Source: Gluconobacter wancherniae NBRC 103581
GTDB taxonomy: Bacteria > Pseudomonadota > Alphaproteobacteria > Acetobacterales > Acetobacteraceae
Assembly (NCBI RefSeq): GCF_007988885.1
Contig: NZ_BJUZ01000005.1
Coordinates: forward strand, 42,796 to 106,795
Direction of reading: 5' to 3'
DNA: 64,000 nt
Shown here: piece after piece, positions 8,193 to 15,373 of the stretch
Position numbering within the stretch: the first letter of the stretch is position 1
Layout: every line of letters starts with the position of its first letter
Notes under the pieces: generated by a model
Database searches by the model: none
What the model was told of the DNA's origin: nothing
What the model saw: the letters and a program-made list of their open reading frames with translations, nothing else
Program-made: the position numbers and the translations under genes

Positions 8193-8978
8193 ATGGCCCA
8201 TATCAGTCTGCAAAACCTTTCGTTGTCTTATCCGGTGCTGCACGGAAGTGCGCGCTCTCTCAAAAAAACCCTGTTCGCGCGGGCCCGCGCCTCGCTGGGG
8301 AGCACCAAGTCCAAGGTCGGAGGAGCTTTGCAGAACGGCGTTTCCGGGCTTGAGGTTCTGGCACTCAAGGACATTACGTTCGATGTTGAGGGTGGAGAGC
8401 GTCTTGGGCTGGTCGGGCATAACGGTGCGGGTAAAACCACCCTACTGCGTGTGCTTGGTGGTATTTATGAAACGTCTTCAGGCAGTCTGTCGGTTGAAGG
8501 TGAAACGCATGCGATGATCAATCCTGGTTCCGGCATGAATCAGGAACTGACCGGGCGTGAAAATGTACATCTTTTTGCCCGCAGGCTTCAGCTTGACGTC
8601 AAGGAAACAGAAGCGCTGGAGGCCGACGTCGAGGCTTTTGCGGAACTGGGTCCATTTTTTGATCTTCCACTGAGGCTCTATTCCGCAGGCATGTCTGTTC
8701 GGCTGGGTTTTGCTCTGGCGACCGTTCCCCGTCCGCAGATTTTGCTTATGGATGAATGGTTCATGGCCGGAGACAGCAATTTTCAGGCGAAGGCACGTGT
8801 TCGGCTGGAGAGCATGGTGGAAACGGCTGAGATCCTCGTCTTTACGTCGCATTCGCTGGATATTTTGCGGGAGTGGTGCACGCGGGTCCTGTGGCTCGAA
8901 GCGGGCAAGATTGTCATGGACGGAAAGCCTGACGCTGTTCTTGACGCCTATGAGGCGTTCGTTGCCGAAAGTGGCTGA
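8193..8978 (+). CDS. ABC transporter ATPase, polysaccharide export (Wzt/KpsT-like)
   Basis: 261 residues. Nucleotide-binding motifs are complete: Walker A GLVGHNGAGKTTLLRVL, a signature loop in the variant form YSAGMSVRLGFA typical of the Wzt/TagH group, Walker B ILLMDEWFMAGD, and the H-loop TSHSL. The N-terminal 60 residues before Walker A contain the extended LHGSARSLKKTLF region common in this subfamily. There is no C-terminal carbohydrate-binding domain of the long Wzt type, so it is KpsT-like in length. It pairs with the permease just upstream. Confidence 0.85.
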   Translation: MAHISLQNLSLSYPVLHGSARSLKKTLFARARASLGSTKSKVGGALQNGVSGLEVLALKDITFDVEGGERLGLVGHNGAGKTTLLRVLGGIYETSSGSLSVEGETHAMINPGSGMNQELTGRENVHLFARRLQLDVKETEALEADVEAFAELGPFFDLPLRLYSAGMSVRLGFALATVPRPQILLMDEWFMAGDSNFQAKARVRLESMVETAEILVFTSHSLDILREWCTRVLWLEAGKIVMDGKPDAVLDAYEAFVAESG

Positions 8979-8983
8979 TACCT

Positions 8984-9011
8984 TCTGGTGAGATCTATTC
9001 ATCTCACCAGA
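8984..9011 (+). terminator. Hairpin downstream of the ABC ATPase gene
   Basis: A perfect 11-bp inverted repeat (TCTGGTGAGAT / ATCTCACCAGA) with a 6-base loop begins 6 bases after the ATPase stop codon. The T tail is weak (GTTCCTTTGT). It likely ends or attenuates the exporter transcript before the beta-propeller gene. Confidence 0.6.
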
Positions 9012-9109
9012 CTGTGTTCCTTTGTCACGGGCAGTTTATTTGTCCGGTTCAGGCATGTGTGGGCGTTCTGGCCGCATTGAAATGTTCTGAAAAAAGGGAG
9101 CGCTTCTAC

Positions 9110-10270
9110 ATGCGCCCATTGCGGGTTCTGCTTCTTTCCGGTCTGGCCCTGTCTGGCCTGCTGATGGTCAGCTCTGCGGCTGTTGCGCAGACAGTTGTCT
9201 CCGCCAATGACGGCCATACACTTCTTGAGCACGGTGTTCAGGTGCTGCCACGGCCTGTGCTGCATGACAGCCTCAGCACGCTGACGCGAGGTGCTGATGG
9301 CCTGTGGCGCGTAGTGGCAAATGTTGATGTCCCTGCAAGCGTTGTCGGCCCCCCAACCGGCCTGACACTGACGCCAGATGGCCATTATGCGATTGTGAGT
9401 TCAGCTTCTAAAGCGGACCCAGCAGGTGGAAAGATCGTACCCGATGACAGGGTGAGCGTCGTTGATCTCAAAGGTGCCGCACCAAAGGTCGTGCAGACAG
9501 TACAGGCCCGGCCGGGGGCTACGTCCGTTCGGCTAACGCCTGATGGCACTCATCTTATGGTGGCGAACGGCAAGTCCGGGTCCATCAGCTGGTTTAGTTT
9601 CCGCGATGGCCATCTCTCCAATGAGAAAGTCCTGATGATGCCCGTCGAGGGGGGCTTCGTGGGAGGTGTAGCGATCTCGGCAGATGGCAAAAAGGCGTTT
9701 GTCAGCCTGTGGAAGGGCGATCTGGTCTTCACCATTAATATTGATGGTGATGATCTGCATATTGATCCGTCCCCCATTCTGCTGGCACCCGGTGCCTGGA
9801 CGATGCGCCTGACGCCGGATGGAAAATATGCATCCGTCAATGTGCTGGGTCATGGGGAGGGATTGCCGGGGGCTATCGCCATGCTGGATCTGCGGGGGCC
9901 AAGCCTGAAGGTTGTGGATCGTGTAGTTGTGCCAAATGCTCCGGAAGGGACTGATATTTCCCCGGATGGTCGCTATCTGGCCGTGGTATCCCAGAATGGT
10001 TCAGCGCTACCGGAGAGCTCGGCGCGATATCATGCCCGTGGTATCGTGACTGTATTTGCTCTGAATAACGGGCATCTCAAACAGGTTGCGCAGGCACCGG
10101 GTACTCTGTGGCCTCAGGGGCTCGTCTTTTCTCCGGACGGGAAAGAAATCATCACGCAGGGCGCTGTGGACCACAAACTCCGTACGCTGTCGTGGAACGG
10201 AAAGGTGTTGAAGGTTCAGGGAGACACGGACCTTCCAGGTGCAGGTGCCGATCTGGAACGGCAGCGATAA
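9110..10270 (+). CDS. Exported seven-bladed beta-propeller protein (YncE/lactonase-like)
   Basis: 386 residues with a signal peptide (VLLLSGLALSGLLMVSSAA, cleavage near VAQ). The body is built of repeats with the LTPDG motif (LTPDGHYAIVSS, LTPDGTHLMVANG, ISADGKKAFVSLW, LTPDGKYASVNV, ISPDGRYLAVVS, FSPDGKEIITQG). This is typical of YVTN/YncE and 6-phosphogluconolactonase-like propellers. It is periplasmic, and the ligand or reaction is unknown. Pgl-like activity would suit a sugar-oxidising bacterium, but the enzyme family is too diverse to claim it. The start at 9110 has AAGGGAG nine bases upstream. Confidence 0.78.
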   Translation: MRPLRVLLLSGLALSGLLMVSSAAVAQTVVSANDGHTLLEHGVQVLPRPVLHDSLSTLTRGADGLWRVVANVDVPASVVGPPTGLTLTPDGHYAIVSSASKADPAGGKIVPDDRVSVVDLKGAAPKVVQTVQARPGATSVRLTPDGTHLMVANGKSGSISWFSFRDGHLSNEKVLMMPVEGGFVGGVAISADGKKAFVSLWKGDLVFTINIDGDDLHIDPSPILLAPGAWTMRLTPDGKYASVNVLGHGEGLPGAIAMLDLRGPSLKVVDRVVVPNAPEGTDISPDGRYLAVVSQNGSALPESSARYHARGIVTVFALNNGHLKQVAQAPGTLWPQGLVFSPDGKEIITQGAVDHKLRTLSWNGKVLKVQGDTDLPGAGADLERQR

Positions 10271-10333
10271 GGTTGGCGCTCATGCTGGGGCGGTCTAGGA
10301 TCGGGCCGTTCCATCCCATGAAGGAGTCACACG

Positions 10334-10552
10334 ATGTCTTACGCCGCTATTGACGCCGCCCGCGTTTCACGGGCTTCAAAATCCGCCCTCCAGACGCTTT
10401 CAACGGTCAAGGAGACGTCCGAAGCCCACCAGCGCAAGACCATTATGATTGAGCGTATTCAGGCGCTTGCCGCTGCAGCAGCAGAAACTGAGGGCTGCGG
10501 TGTGATTACCCTGACGTCAGAAGAGTTTTGGCTGATTTCCAAAAACTGGTGA
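10334..10552 (+). CDS. Small conserved-looking protein of unknown function
   Basis: 72 residues, with a strong ribosome-binding site (AAGGAG) eight bases before the ATG, which is the best reason to accept it. The sequence is mostly helical and Ala/Ser-rich in the first half and ends with GVITLTSEEFWLISKNW. There is no signal peptide or membrane span. The product is probably cytoplasmic. A hairpin follows its stop. I do not recognise the family. Confidence 0.6.
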   Translation: MSYAAIDAARVSRASKSALQTLSTVKETSEAHQRKTIMIERIQALAAAAAETEGCGVITLTSEEFWLISKNW

Positions 10553-10559
10553 TCTGGGA

Positions 10560-10580
10560 GGCAGGGGACGTCCCCCTGCC
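10560..10580. terminator. Hairpin between convergent genes
   Basis: An 8-bp GC-rich stem (GGCAGGGG / CCCCTGCC) with a 5-base loop lies between the small plus-strand gene and the minus-strand VOC gene. It could serve both. No clear T run is present. Confidence 0.5.
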
Positions 10581-10595
10581 GCACATAAACTTCGA

Positions 10596-10988
10596 TCAGC
10601 CCTTGTAGGATGCGATTTCGATAAGATTTCCGTCCGGATCCCGGCAGTAGACGGACGTCATGGGCCCAAGGGCACCGATGCGGGTCGCCGGGCCGTTGAG
10701 CACTTCCACACCGCATTTTTCAAGATGGTGTACAACATCTTCGCTATCAATGGCGCTGGTGAAGCACAGGTCGGATGCGCCGGGAACGGCGCCCTTTGCT
10801 GTCTCCCATCCTTCTGATCCTTCAGGGCGAAGATTGATCTTCTGGCCGCCGAAGCTCAGTGCGACGCGATTATTGCGGCCATATTCCTCGATATCCATCC
10901 CCAGAACGCGCTGGTACCACGACGCCGAAACCGTTCTGTCACGGACGGTAAGAACGACATGGTCAAGTCGGTCAACGGTAAAGCGCAT
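10596..10988 (-). CDS. VOC family (glyoxalase/dioxygenase fold) protein
   Basis: 130 residues covering one VOC module with its two beta-alpha-beta-beta-beta units: LDHVVLTVRDRTVSASWYQRVL, then KINLRPEGSEGW, and a second half ending DPDGNLIEIASYKG, where the Glu is a usual metal ligand. The first-half His (LDHVVL) is another. It resembles virulence-protein/glyoxalase family members of about 125 residues. The substrate is not predictable. ATG at 10988 has GAGG eight bases upstream and fits the domain start better than the longer frame to 11051. Confidence 0.8.
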   Translation of the reverse strand: MRFTVDRLDHVVLTVRDRTVSASWYQRVLGMDIEEYGRNNRVALSFGGQKINLRPEGSEGWETAKGAVPGASDLCFTSAIDSEDVVHHLEKCGVEVLNGPATRIGALGPMTSVYCRDPDGNLIEIASYKG

Positions 10989-11066
10989 GGATTTGCCTCG
11001 TTGGGACAGTTTGAGTGGCAAGTATAGGACGGGATTGCTGGTGGAGGCCATGCCCCCGGAGATCCC

Positions 11067-12152
11067 TCACTGACTGGAAATATGTTGCGGGCGCTTGTGC
11101 TGTTCAAGCCAGCGCCCCAAAGGTCGCGCGATCATGGGGCCAAGCACGATGACAGCAATCATTCTCGCTGTCTGCAATGAGACGATGAACGGCAGGTTCA
11201 CAGGGATGCTCGCGCTGATGATGACGACTGTATCCAGCCCGCCCGGGCTTGTGGCCAGATAAGCGCTCAGCAGATCGACATGTGCCAGTTTGGCAACCGG
11301 AAATGCCAGCGCCGCACAGGTCAGGATCAGGATGGTGGAAGACAGCGCGACAGCAGGCAGAGCGCTGAGGGCGTGGCGAAGGACGGGCCCTGTGAACCGT
11401 AGGCCTATGGTCCAGCCCAGAAGAAAATATGCCGGAACCCGCAGCCATTCAGGCGTTGCGACGGTAAATATGCCCGTCAGTTTCGCAATTGTGCCCAGAA
11501 GGATCGTGAGAAGCAGGGGGGCTGCTGGAATGCGGAGTCTGGGGCCTAGCAGGCTGCAACATAGTATGAGGGCGACTGTGGGATAGATGTCACCCACGCC
11601 ACTTGGCGGTAGGTAGGGGACATGGTGGCCTGCAGTGACAATTCTGGCGACCACCGATGTAGCAATCGCGACAAGAATGACGCGGAAATAGAGCATGAAC
11701 GCCACGAGGCGTGCATCCGCACCAAAAGCCTCGCACATCAGCGTCATCATAGACGCGCCGCCCGGAGATGAGCCCCAGAGGGCTGATGTTCCCGGGACGA
11801 CACGGAAATATGCCAGAACGGCACCGGTCCCGAAGCTGACCACGACAACGGACAGCACACTGAAAAGCATGATGCCGCTATGCTGGACGATATCTCGCAG
11901 AACAGGTGCCGAAAGGCCTGAGGCCACCATGCAGGCAATAATGGCCTGTGAGAGCGAAAACAGGCTTTTCGGGACACGCACACCATGCCCGGAGACCGCA
12001 ACAATGATTGCTGCGATCATGGGGCCGAGCATCATGCCAGCAGACAGATGCACAGCAAGAAATACAGCCACTGCCAGGACAGACAGACACAGCAGGCCAA
12101 GCCAGCGTAGGATGGTGGTGTGCAGGCTGAGTGCTGGTGGGAGTTCAGGCAT
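11067..12152 (-). CDS. AbrB family membrane protein (putative ammonia monooxygenase fold)
   Basis: 361 residues and almost wholly hydrophobic, with about ten to eleven spans arranged as two similar halves. Typical segments are AVFLAVHLSAGMMLGPMIAA, LWGSSPGGASMMTLMCEAFG and LLSAYLATSPGGLDTVVIIS. The duplicated SPGG-containing motif in each half is the hallmark of the AbrB/YkvI-like family, which despite its name is an integral membrane protein and not a DNA-binding regulator. Transport is likely but the substrate is unknown. The start overlaps the isochorismatase gene by 8 bases on the same strand, indicating an operon. Confidence 0.83.
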   Translation of the reverse strand: MPELPPALSLHTTILRWLGLLCLSVLAVAVFLAVHLSAGMMLGPMIAAIIVAVSGHGVRVPKSLFSLSQAIIACMVASGLSAPVLRDIVQHSGIMLFSVLSVVVVSFGTGAVLAYFRVVPGTSALWGSSPGGASMMTLMCEAFGADARLVAFMLYFRVILVAIATSVVARIVTAGHHVPYLPPSGVGDIYPTVALILCCSLLGPRLRIPAAPLLLTILLGTIAKLTGIFTVATPEWLRVPAYFLLGWTIGLRFTGPVLRHALSALPAVALSSTILILTCAALAFPVAKLAHVDLLSAYLATSPGGLDTVVIISASIPVNLPFIVSLQTARMIAVIVLGPMIARPLGRWLEQHKRPQHISSQ

Positions 12153-12717
12153 CCAGAGTGAGATTATCCGATGTGACGACACGGGCAATGCGTGGGAACA
12201 CGACGTTTACGGCCATGTCATGCACTTCCTTGCCGAAAGAGGTGCAGGAATCTTCGACGATTACGACGTTATATCCCAGTTCCCATGCGAAGCGCGCGGT
12301 TGATTCGACGCCAAAATTGGTGGCGATGCCCGTAAGAACGATGGTTTTGATGCCTCGGCGTCGCAGGGAACTGTCCAGCTTTGTGCCGGTGAATGCGCCC
12401 CATTGCTGCTTGAGAATGACCAGATCTCCCTCCTGCACAACGCCTTCCGCGAATTCGGCCCAGTCCGCAGGAAGCTGGCGTAGTGCCGCGCGTCCACCGA
12501 CATCGCTCAGCCCACAGGGTGCGTCCCGCCCATCTTTTCCGAAAGCCACATGCACGGGCACGACAAGGCCGCCTGCTTTGCGAAAGCGCTCTGCCAGGGA
12601 GAGGGATTTCTGGAGGATGGTGGCAGAATCATAGGGCGCAAGATCCATGCCGAGGATGCCGCGTTGAAGGTCAATCATCACGAGTGCGGTGGTCGTGGGA
12701 TCAAGTGATATGGTCAT
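12145..12717 (-). CDS. Isochorismatase family cysteine hydrolase
   Basis: 190 residues with the cysteine-hydrolase fold. The catalytic Asp lies in ALVMIDLQRGIL, the Lys in VILKQQWGAFTGTKLD, and the nucleophile region is TIVLTGIATNFGVESTARFA. The usual Cys of ATxxC is replaced: IATNFGVES has Asn-Phe where many members have Cys, so hydrolytic activity is uncertain. Family members include nicotinamidases, ureidoacrylate hydrolases and isochorismatases. ATG at 12717 has AGGAG nine bases upstream. It is divergent from a TetR regulator with a palindrome between them, and its stop overlaps the downstream membrane-protein gene. Confidence 0.83.
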   Translation of the reverse strand: MTISLDPTTTALVMIDLQRGILGMDLAPYDSATILQKSLSLAERFRKAGGLVVPVHVAFGKDGRDAPCGLSDVGGRAALRQLPADWAEFAEGVVQEGDLVILKQQWGAFTGTKLDSSLRRRGIKTIVLTGIATNFGVESTARFAWELGYNVVIVEDSCTSFGKEVHDMAVNVVFPRIARVVTSDNLTLDA

Positions 12718-12746
12718 GCGTGACACTCCTGAGGTCCTGGAATAGG

Positions 12747-12758
12747 GTAGGCACCTAC
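12747..12758. promoter_or_regulatory. Palindrome, candidate TetR operator
   Basis: GTAGGCACCTAC is a perfect inverted repeat with 5-bp arms (GTAGG / CCTAC) and a 2-base centre. It sits in the short divergent gap between the isochorismatase operon (start 12717) and the tetR gene (start 12783). This is where TetR-type regulators usually bind to control both themselves and the adjoining operon. The binding is inferred, not shown. Confidence 0.5.
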
Positions 12759-12782
12759 TAATAGTTGAGGATTATCTCGCAT

Positions 12783-13397
12783 ATGTCAAAAGGAGTCGAA
12801 ATACCGGCACGTATCCCGATCCGACGTCATGGCGTAGCGAGGGTGGAAGCCATTCTGGAAGCCGCCACGAAACTCTTTGCGGAGCGTGGATTGCAGGGCA
12901 CGACCATGTCTGCCGTGGCCGAGGAATCGGGAACGGCCCCAGGGTCGCTCTACAGGTTTTTCCGTAATCGGGATGAAGTGTGGGATGCGCTGCTGGATCG
13001 GTATGTCGCGCTGCGTTACGACCAGTTGTCAGAGTTGAGGGCCTGTGCACCACTCATGACGACGCAGGAACTGGCCCGGCATATGGTTCAGGATATGCAG
13101 AACCGTTTTCAACTTCGCAAGCTTGCGATGTCTTTTCTGGAAATCAGGGAGGATCTGGCGCCGAGGCGAAGGGAGCTGCGGCTCGAAATCCTGAGACGGA
13201 CCGCCGATGTTTTGCAAGCACACGCACCGGAGGCAGACCCGGAAAGGCTGCCTGTTATTGCACGGATGGCGTCACAGATGCTCAGGATGGTCGCCGGCCT
13301 TGAAAAAGTTGAGGCCGACGGGGAGGGGGCAGTCATGCCAGAGCTGGAGCGTGCCCTGTGCCTCTACCTCACGGATACCCTGAGGAGGGTGCCGTGA
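12783..13397 (+). CDS. TetR family transcriptional regulator
   Basis: 204 residues. The N-terminal helix-turn-helix is clear: VEAILEAATKLFAERGLQGT then AVAEESGTAPGSLYRFFRN, which is the standard TetR arrangement of about 47 residues. The C-terminal ligand domain is of the larger TetR type (HMVQDMQNRFQLRKLAMSFL onward) and no ligand can be named. It is divergent from the isochorismatase/AbrB-type operon with 65 bases between the starts, so it probably represses that operon. A TTG at 12765 is an alternative start. The stop codon lies in the right arm of a long hairpin shared with sspB. Confidence 0.85.
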   Translation: MSKGVEIPARIPIRRHGVARVEAILEAATKLFAERGLQGTTMSAVAEESGTAPGSLYRFFRNRDEVWDALLDRYVALRYDQLSELRACAPLMTTQELARHMVQDMQNRFQLRKLAMSFLEIREDLAPRRRELRLEILRRTADVLQAHAPEADPERLPVIARMASQMLRMVAGLEKVEADGEGAVMPELERALCLYLTDTLRRVP

Positions 13398-13405
13398 GGT
13401 AGAGG
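13361..13405. terminator. Long bidirectional terminator hairpin (tetR / sspB)
   Basis: Perfect 14-bp arms (CCTCTACCTCACGG at 13361-13374 and CCGTGAGGTAGAGG at 13392-13405), with an inner ACCC/GGGT stem and a TGAGGA loop. The hairpin covers the end of tetR including its TGA and ends two bases before the sspB stop. The T-rich stretch GTTATTTC follows on the plus side. It should terminate both convergent transcripts. Confidence 0.75.
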
Positions 13406-13406
13406 G

Positions 13407-13961
13407 TTATTTCTGTGGCTTCTTGCGGAACGCTGCGAGGCTGACGACTTCCGCCTCTTTGGGTTCTTCGAGCTGAACTTCCGGGTGGTGAGCCGGATCG
13501 ATATCGTCTGGCTCAACGGCGTCTTCCGGAATTTCGATATCTTCCTCAAGTTCGCCATGTGCGCTCGCGAAACGCAGAGCCATGCGGATGTGTGGGTCTG
13601 CGAAGGCGGTGATGGCAGAAACCGGGATAACCAGAATGCTGCCGACGCCGCCAAAAGACAGGCCTACAGACACGGTGTTCTTGTCGCGATCCAGTGCCAG
13701 ATCCCAGAACTGGTGCTGGATGACGATGGTCATTTCTTCAGGATATTGCGCGCGTAGGCGGGACGGTACCACCACGCCCGGGCGATCGGTGCGGAATGTC
13801 AGGTAGAAATGGTGGGCGCCAGGCAGGCCTTCGGCTGCAACGTGCTCGATGGCACGCAGCATGACTTCGCGATACGCGTCTTCAACCCAGTCATCATAGG
13901 GAAGAAGGCTGTCCGGCAGGTCGTCGAACCCGTCATGGCCGTTGTTGTCGTCGTCGCTCAT
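13407..13961 (-). CDS. sspB: SspB-type ClpXP adaptor
   Basis: 184 residues. The N-terminal two-thirds is the SspB fold, which binds tmRNA-tagged proteins: YDDWVEDAYREVMLRAI, FYLTFRTDRPGVVVPSRLRA, TIVIQHQFWDLALD and VGLSFGGVGSILVIPVSAIT. It then has a long acidic linker (residues about 130-175, rich in Glu/Asp/Pro) and a short basic-hydrophobic tail (EVVSLAAFRKK) of the kind that docks on the ClpX zinc domain. This is the alphaproteobacterial SspB-alpha layout. ATG at 13961 is chosen because the SspB fold begins shortly after. The tmRNA gene lies directly upstream on the same strand, and the tag it encodes is the expected SspB ligand. Confidence 0.9.
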   Translation of the reverse strand: MSDDDNNGHDGFDDLPDSLLPYDDWVEDAYREVMLRAIEHVAAEGLPGAHHFYLTFRTDRPGVVVPSRLRAQYPEEMTIVIQHQFWDLALDRDKNTVSVGLSFGGVGSILVIPVSAITAFADPHIRMALRFASAHGELEEDIEIPEDAVEPDDIDPAHHPEVQLEEPKEAEVVSLAAFRKKPQK

Positions 13962-14009
13962 GGTTAAAAACCTGAATATTGTACGGTCAGTTGGGTCAGG
14001 TCTGCGACA

Positions 14010-14335
14010 GACGCGCGCCGAAGGCAAGTTGTCTTTGTGCGATCTTGTTGAAGTGGGAGGCTTCTGTTGCCCGGTGCCTCCCGAACCGCGCTTATCGCTT
14101 ATGCAGCGACAGCGAGCACCTTAGAGTTATCATTGGCACTTGTAAGTTTAGCCCGATGACGGTGGTACAATACCGGGCAAAAGATAAGTCTTTACCGTGC
14201 GCGTCGAGCCTGTTTCGTCCCCACAGACCCCCTTTTGAGGGGTTTTTATTGGTGGAGACGCCGGGCACTGCCCCCGGGTCCACAACACTTATTCCACTTA
14301 CCGTTTATCGCCATAGCTAGGGACGAACCCCCTGC
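14010..14335 (-). ncRNA. ssrA: tmRNA, circularly permuted two-piece alphaproteobacterial type
   Basis: On the minus strand the acceptor piece comes first, ending CGTCTCC-ACCA at 14250. A short intervening segment (14249-14223, with a CCCCTCAAAAGGGGG hairpin) follows, then the coding piece starting GGGGACGAAACAGGCTCGACG at 14222. GGGGACG and CGTCTCC form a 7-bp acceptor stem whose third pair is G-U, the alanine identity element. The tag frame at 14137-14099 reads ANDNSKVLAVAA then TAA, typical of proteolysis tags ending in AA. Downstream is a GGGAGGC...GCCTCCC hairpin. The permuted order means the precursor must be processed into two RNAs. The 5' end is set by a promoter candidate at 14343-14371 and the exact 3' end is uncertain. 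sspB follows about 50 bases on. Confidence 0.93.
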
Positions 14336-14342
14336 ACCGCTG

Positions 14343-14371
14343 AACATAGGCCTGCACGCGCGCCTTCGCAA
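14343..14371 (-). promoter_or_regulatory. Candidate sigma-70 promoter for tmRNA
   Basis: Read on the minus strand, TTGCGA (-35) and TATGTT (-10) are separated by 17 bases. They are placed so that transcription would begin at about 14336, just before the acceptor piece. The match to TTGACA/TATAAT is partial but the spacing is ideal. Confidence 0.5.
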
Positions 14372-14418
14372 GAGGATTGCGAAAAACTCAATAGGCTGGT
14401 GACCCGAAGGAGGTCAGC

Positions 14419-14451
14419 ATGCTAGAGGCAGGTCATGGCTCTGACATCTGA
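14419..14451 (+). CDS. Possible leader minigene overlapping the thyX start
   Basis: A 10-codon frame ([10 protein letters not shown], stop TGA) has an unusually strong ribosome-binding site (AAGGAGG, 6 bases before the ATG) and overlaps the first codons of thyX in another frame. thyX itself has only GAGG ahead of its ATG. It may be a translated leader or a chance frame under a standby ribosome site. Confidence 0.25.
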   Translation: MLEAGHGSDI

Positions 14452-15355
14452 ACAGCGCGCCGAAATCGACGCGCAACGTACCGCTCCCCAGCTGACTTCC
14501 CGCCCGACCGTACCGGCGATGGAAGAGCTGCTTTACACGCCTTTCGAGGTTCTGGATCACGGTTTTGTCCGTGTCGTGGACTATATGGGTGATGATGGTG
14601 CTGTCGTGCAGGCCGCCCGCGTTTCCTATGGCCGGGGCACGCGCAAGGTATCAGAGGATGCGGGGCTTATCCGTTATCTGATGCGCCATCGTCATTCGAC
14701 GCCGTTCGAGATGTGCGAGATCAAATTTCACGTGAAGCTGCCCGTCTTCGTGGCGCGCCAGTGGATTCGCCATCGCATGGCGAGCGTAAACGAATATTCG
14801 GCACGGTATTCGATTCTGGATCGTGAATTCTATCTGCCTGCGCTGGATCAGGTTTCGGCCCAGAGCAGCTCCAACCGTCAGGGACGCAGTGATGCGCTGG
14901 ACGAAGATGCTGCCCGTCAGGTGCTGCATCTTCTGCATCGGGATGCCACCCAGTGCTACGATGATTACGAGACTATGCTTGACCCCGAGGGTATGGGTCT
15001 TGCCCGTGAACTTGCCCGCATGAATCTTACGCTGAACACCTATACGCAATGGTACTGGAAGGTTGATCTGCATAATCTCATGCACTTCCTCGCACTGCGT
15101 GCGGATGCACATGCGCAATACGAAATCCGTGTTTATGCCGAAAAAATGATTGAGATTCTCAAGGCATGGGTTCCGGCAACGGCTGCGGCTTTCGAGGAAT
15201 ATCGTCTGGGTGCTTTCACGTTCTCTGCCGGGATGCTCAAGGTGCTGCGTAGGCGTCTCGCCGGTGAGGACGTAGGGCAGGAGAATTCCGGCCTGACGAA
15301 ACGGGAATGGATTGAGATGAATGCCATGCTGGACGCTCCCCATCCACATGGCTGA
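14435..15355 (+). CDS. thyX: Flavin-dependent thymidylate synthase ThyX
   Basis: 306 residues. ThyX methylates dUMP to dTMP using methylenetetrahydrofolate, FADH2 and NADPH. The signature [15 protein letters not shown] is intact (RHRxxS and the following Ser-Arg used in dUMP activation), with [20 protein letters not shown] just before it and the later [35 protein letters not shown] segments. Length is normal for the alphaproteobacterial form. It is divergent from the tmRNA gene. No thyA is seen in the window, consistent with ThyX being the main enzyme, but that needs the genome. Confidence 0.95.
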   Translation: MALTSEQRAEIDAQRTAPQLTSRPTVPAMEELLYTPFEVLDHGFVRVVDYMGDDGAVVQAARVSYGRGTRKVSEDAGLIRYLMRHRHSTPFEMCEIKFHVKLPVFVARQWIRHRMASVNEYSARYSILDREFYLPALDQVSAQSSSNRQGRSDALDEDAARQVLHLLHRDATQCYDDYETMLDPEGMGLARELARMNLTLNTYTQWYWKVDLHNLMHFLALRADAHAQYEIRVYAEKMIEILKAWVPATAAAFEEYRLGAFTFSAGMLKVLRRRLAGEDVGQENSGLTKREWIEMNAMLDAPHPHG

Positions 15356-15373
15356 TCAGGCAGGAAACCGGGC

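Noticed and set aside
13979..14320. Plus-strand frame over the tmRNA region
   Set aside because: The minus-strand tmRNA with its tag, acceptor stem and processing segment explains the region.
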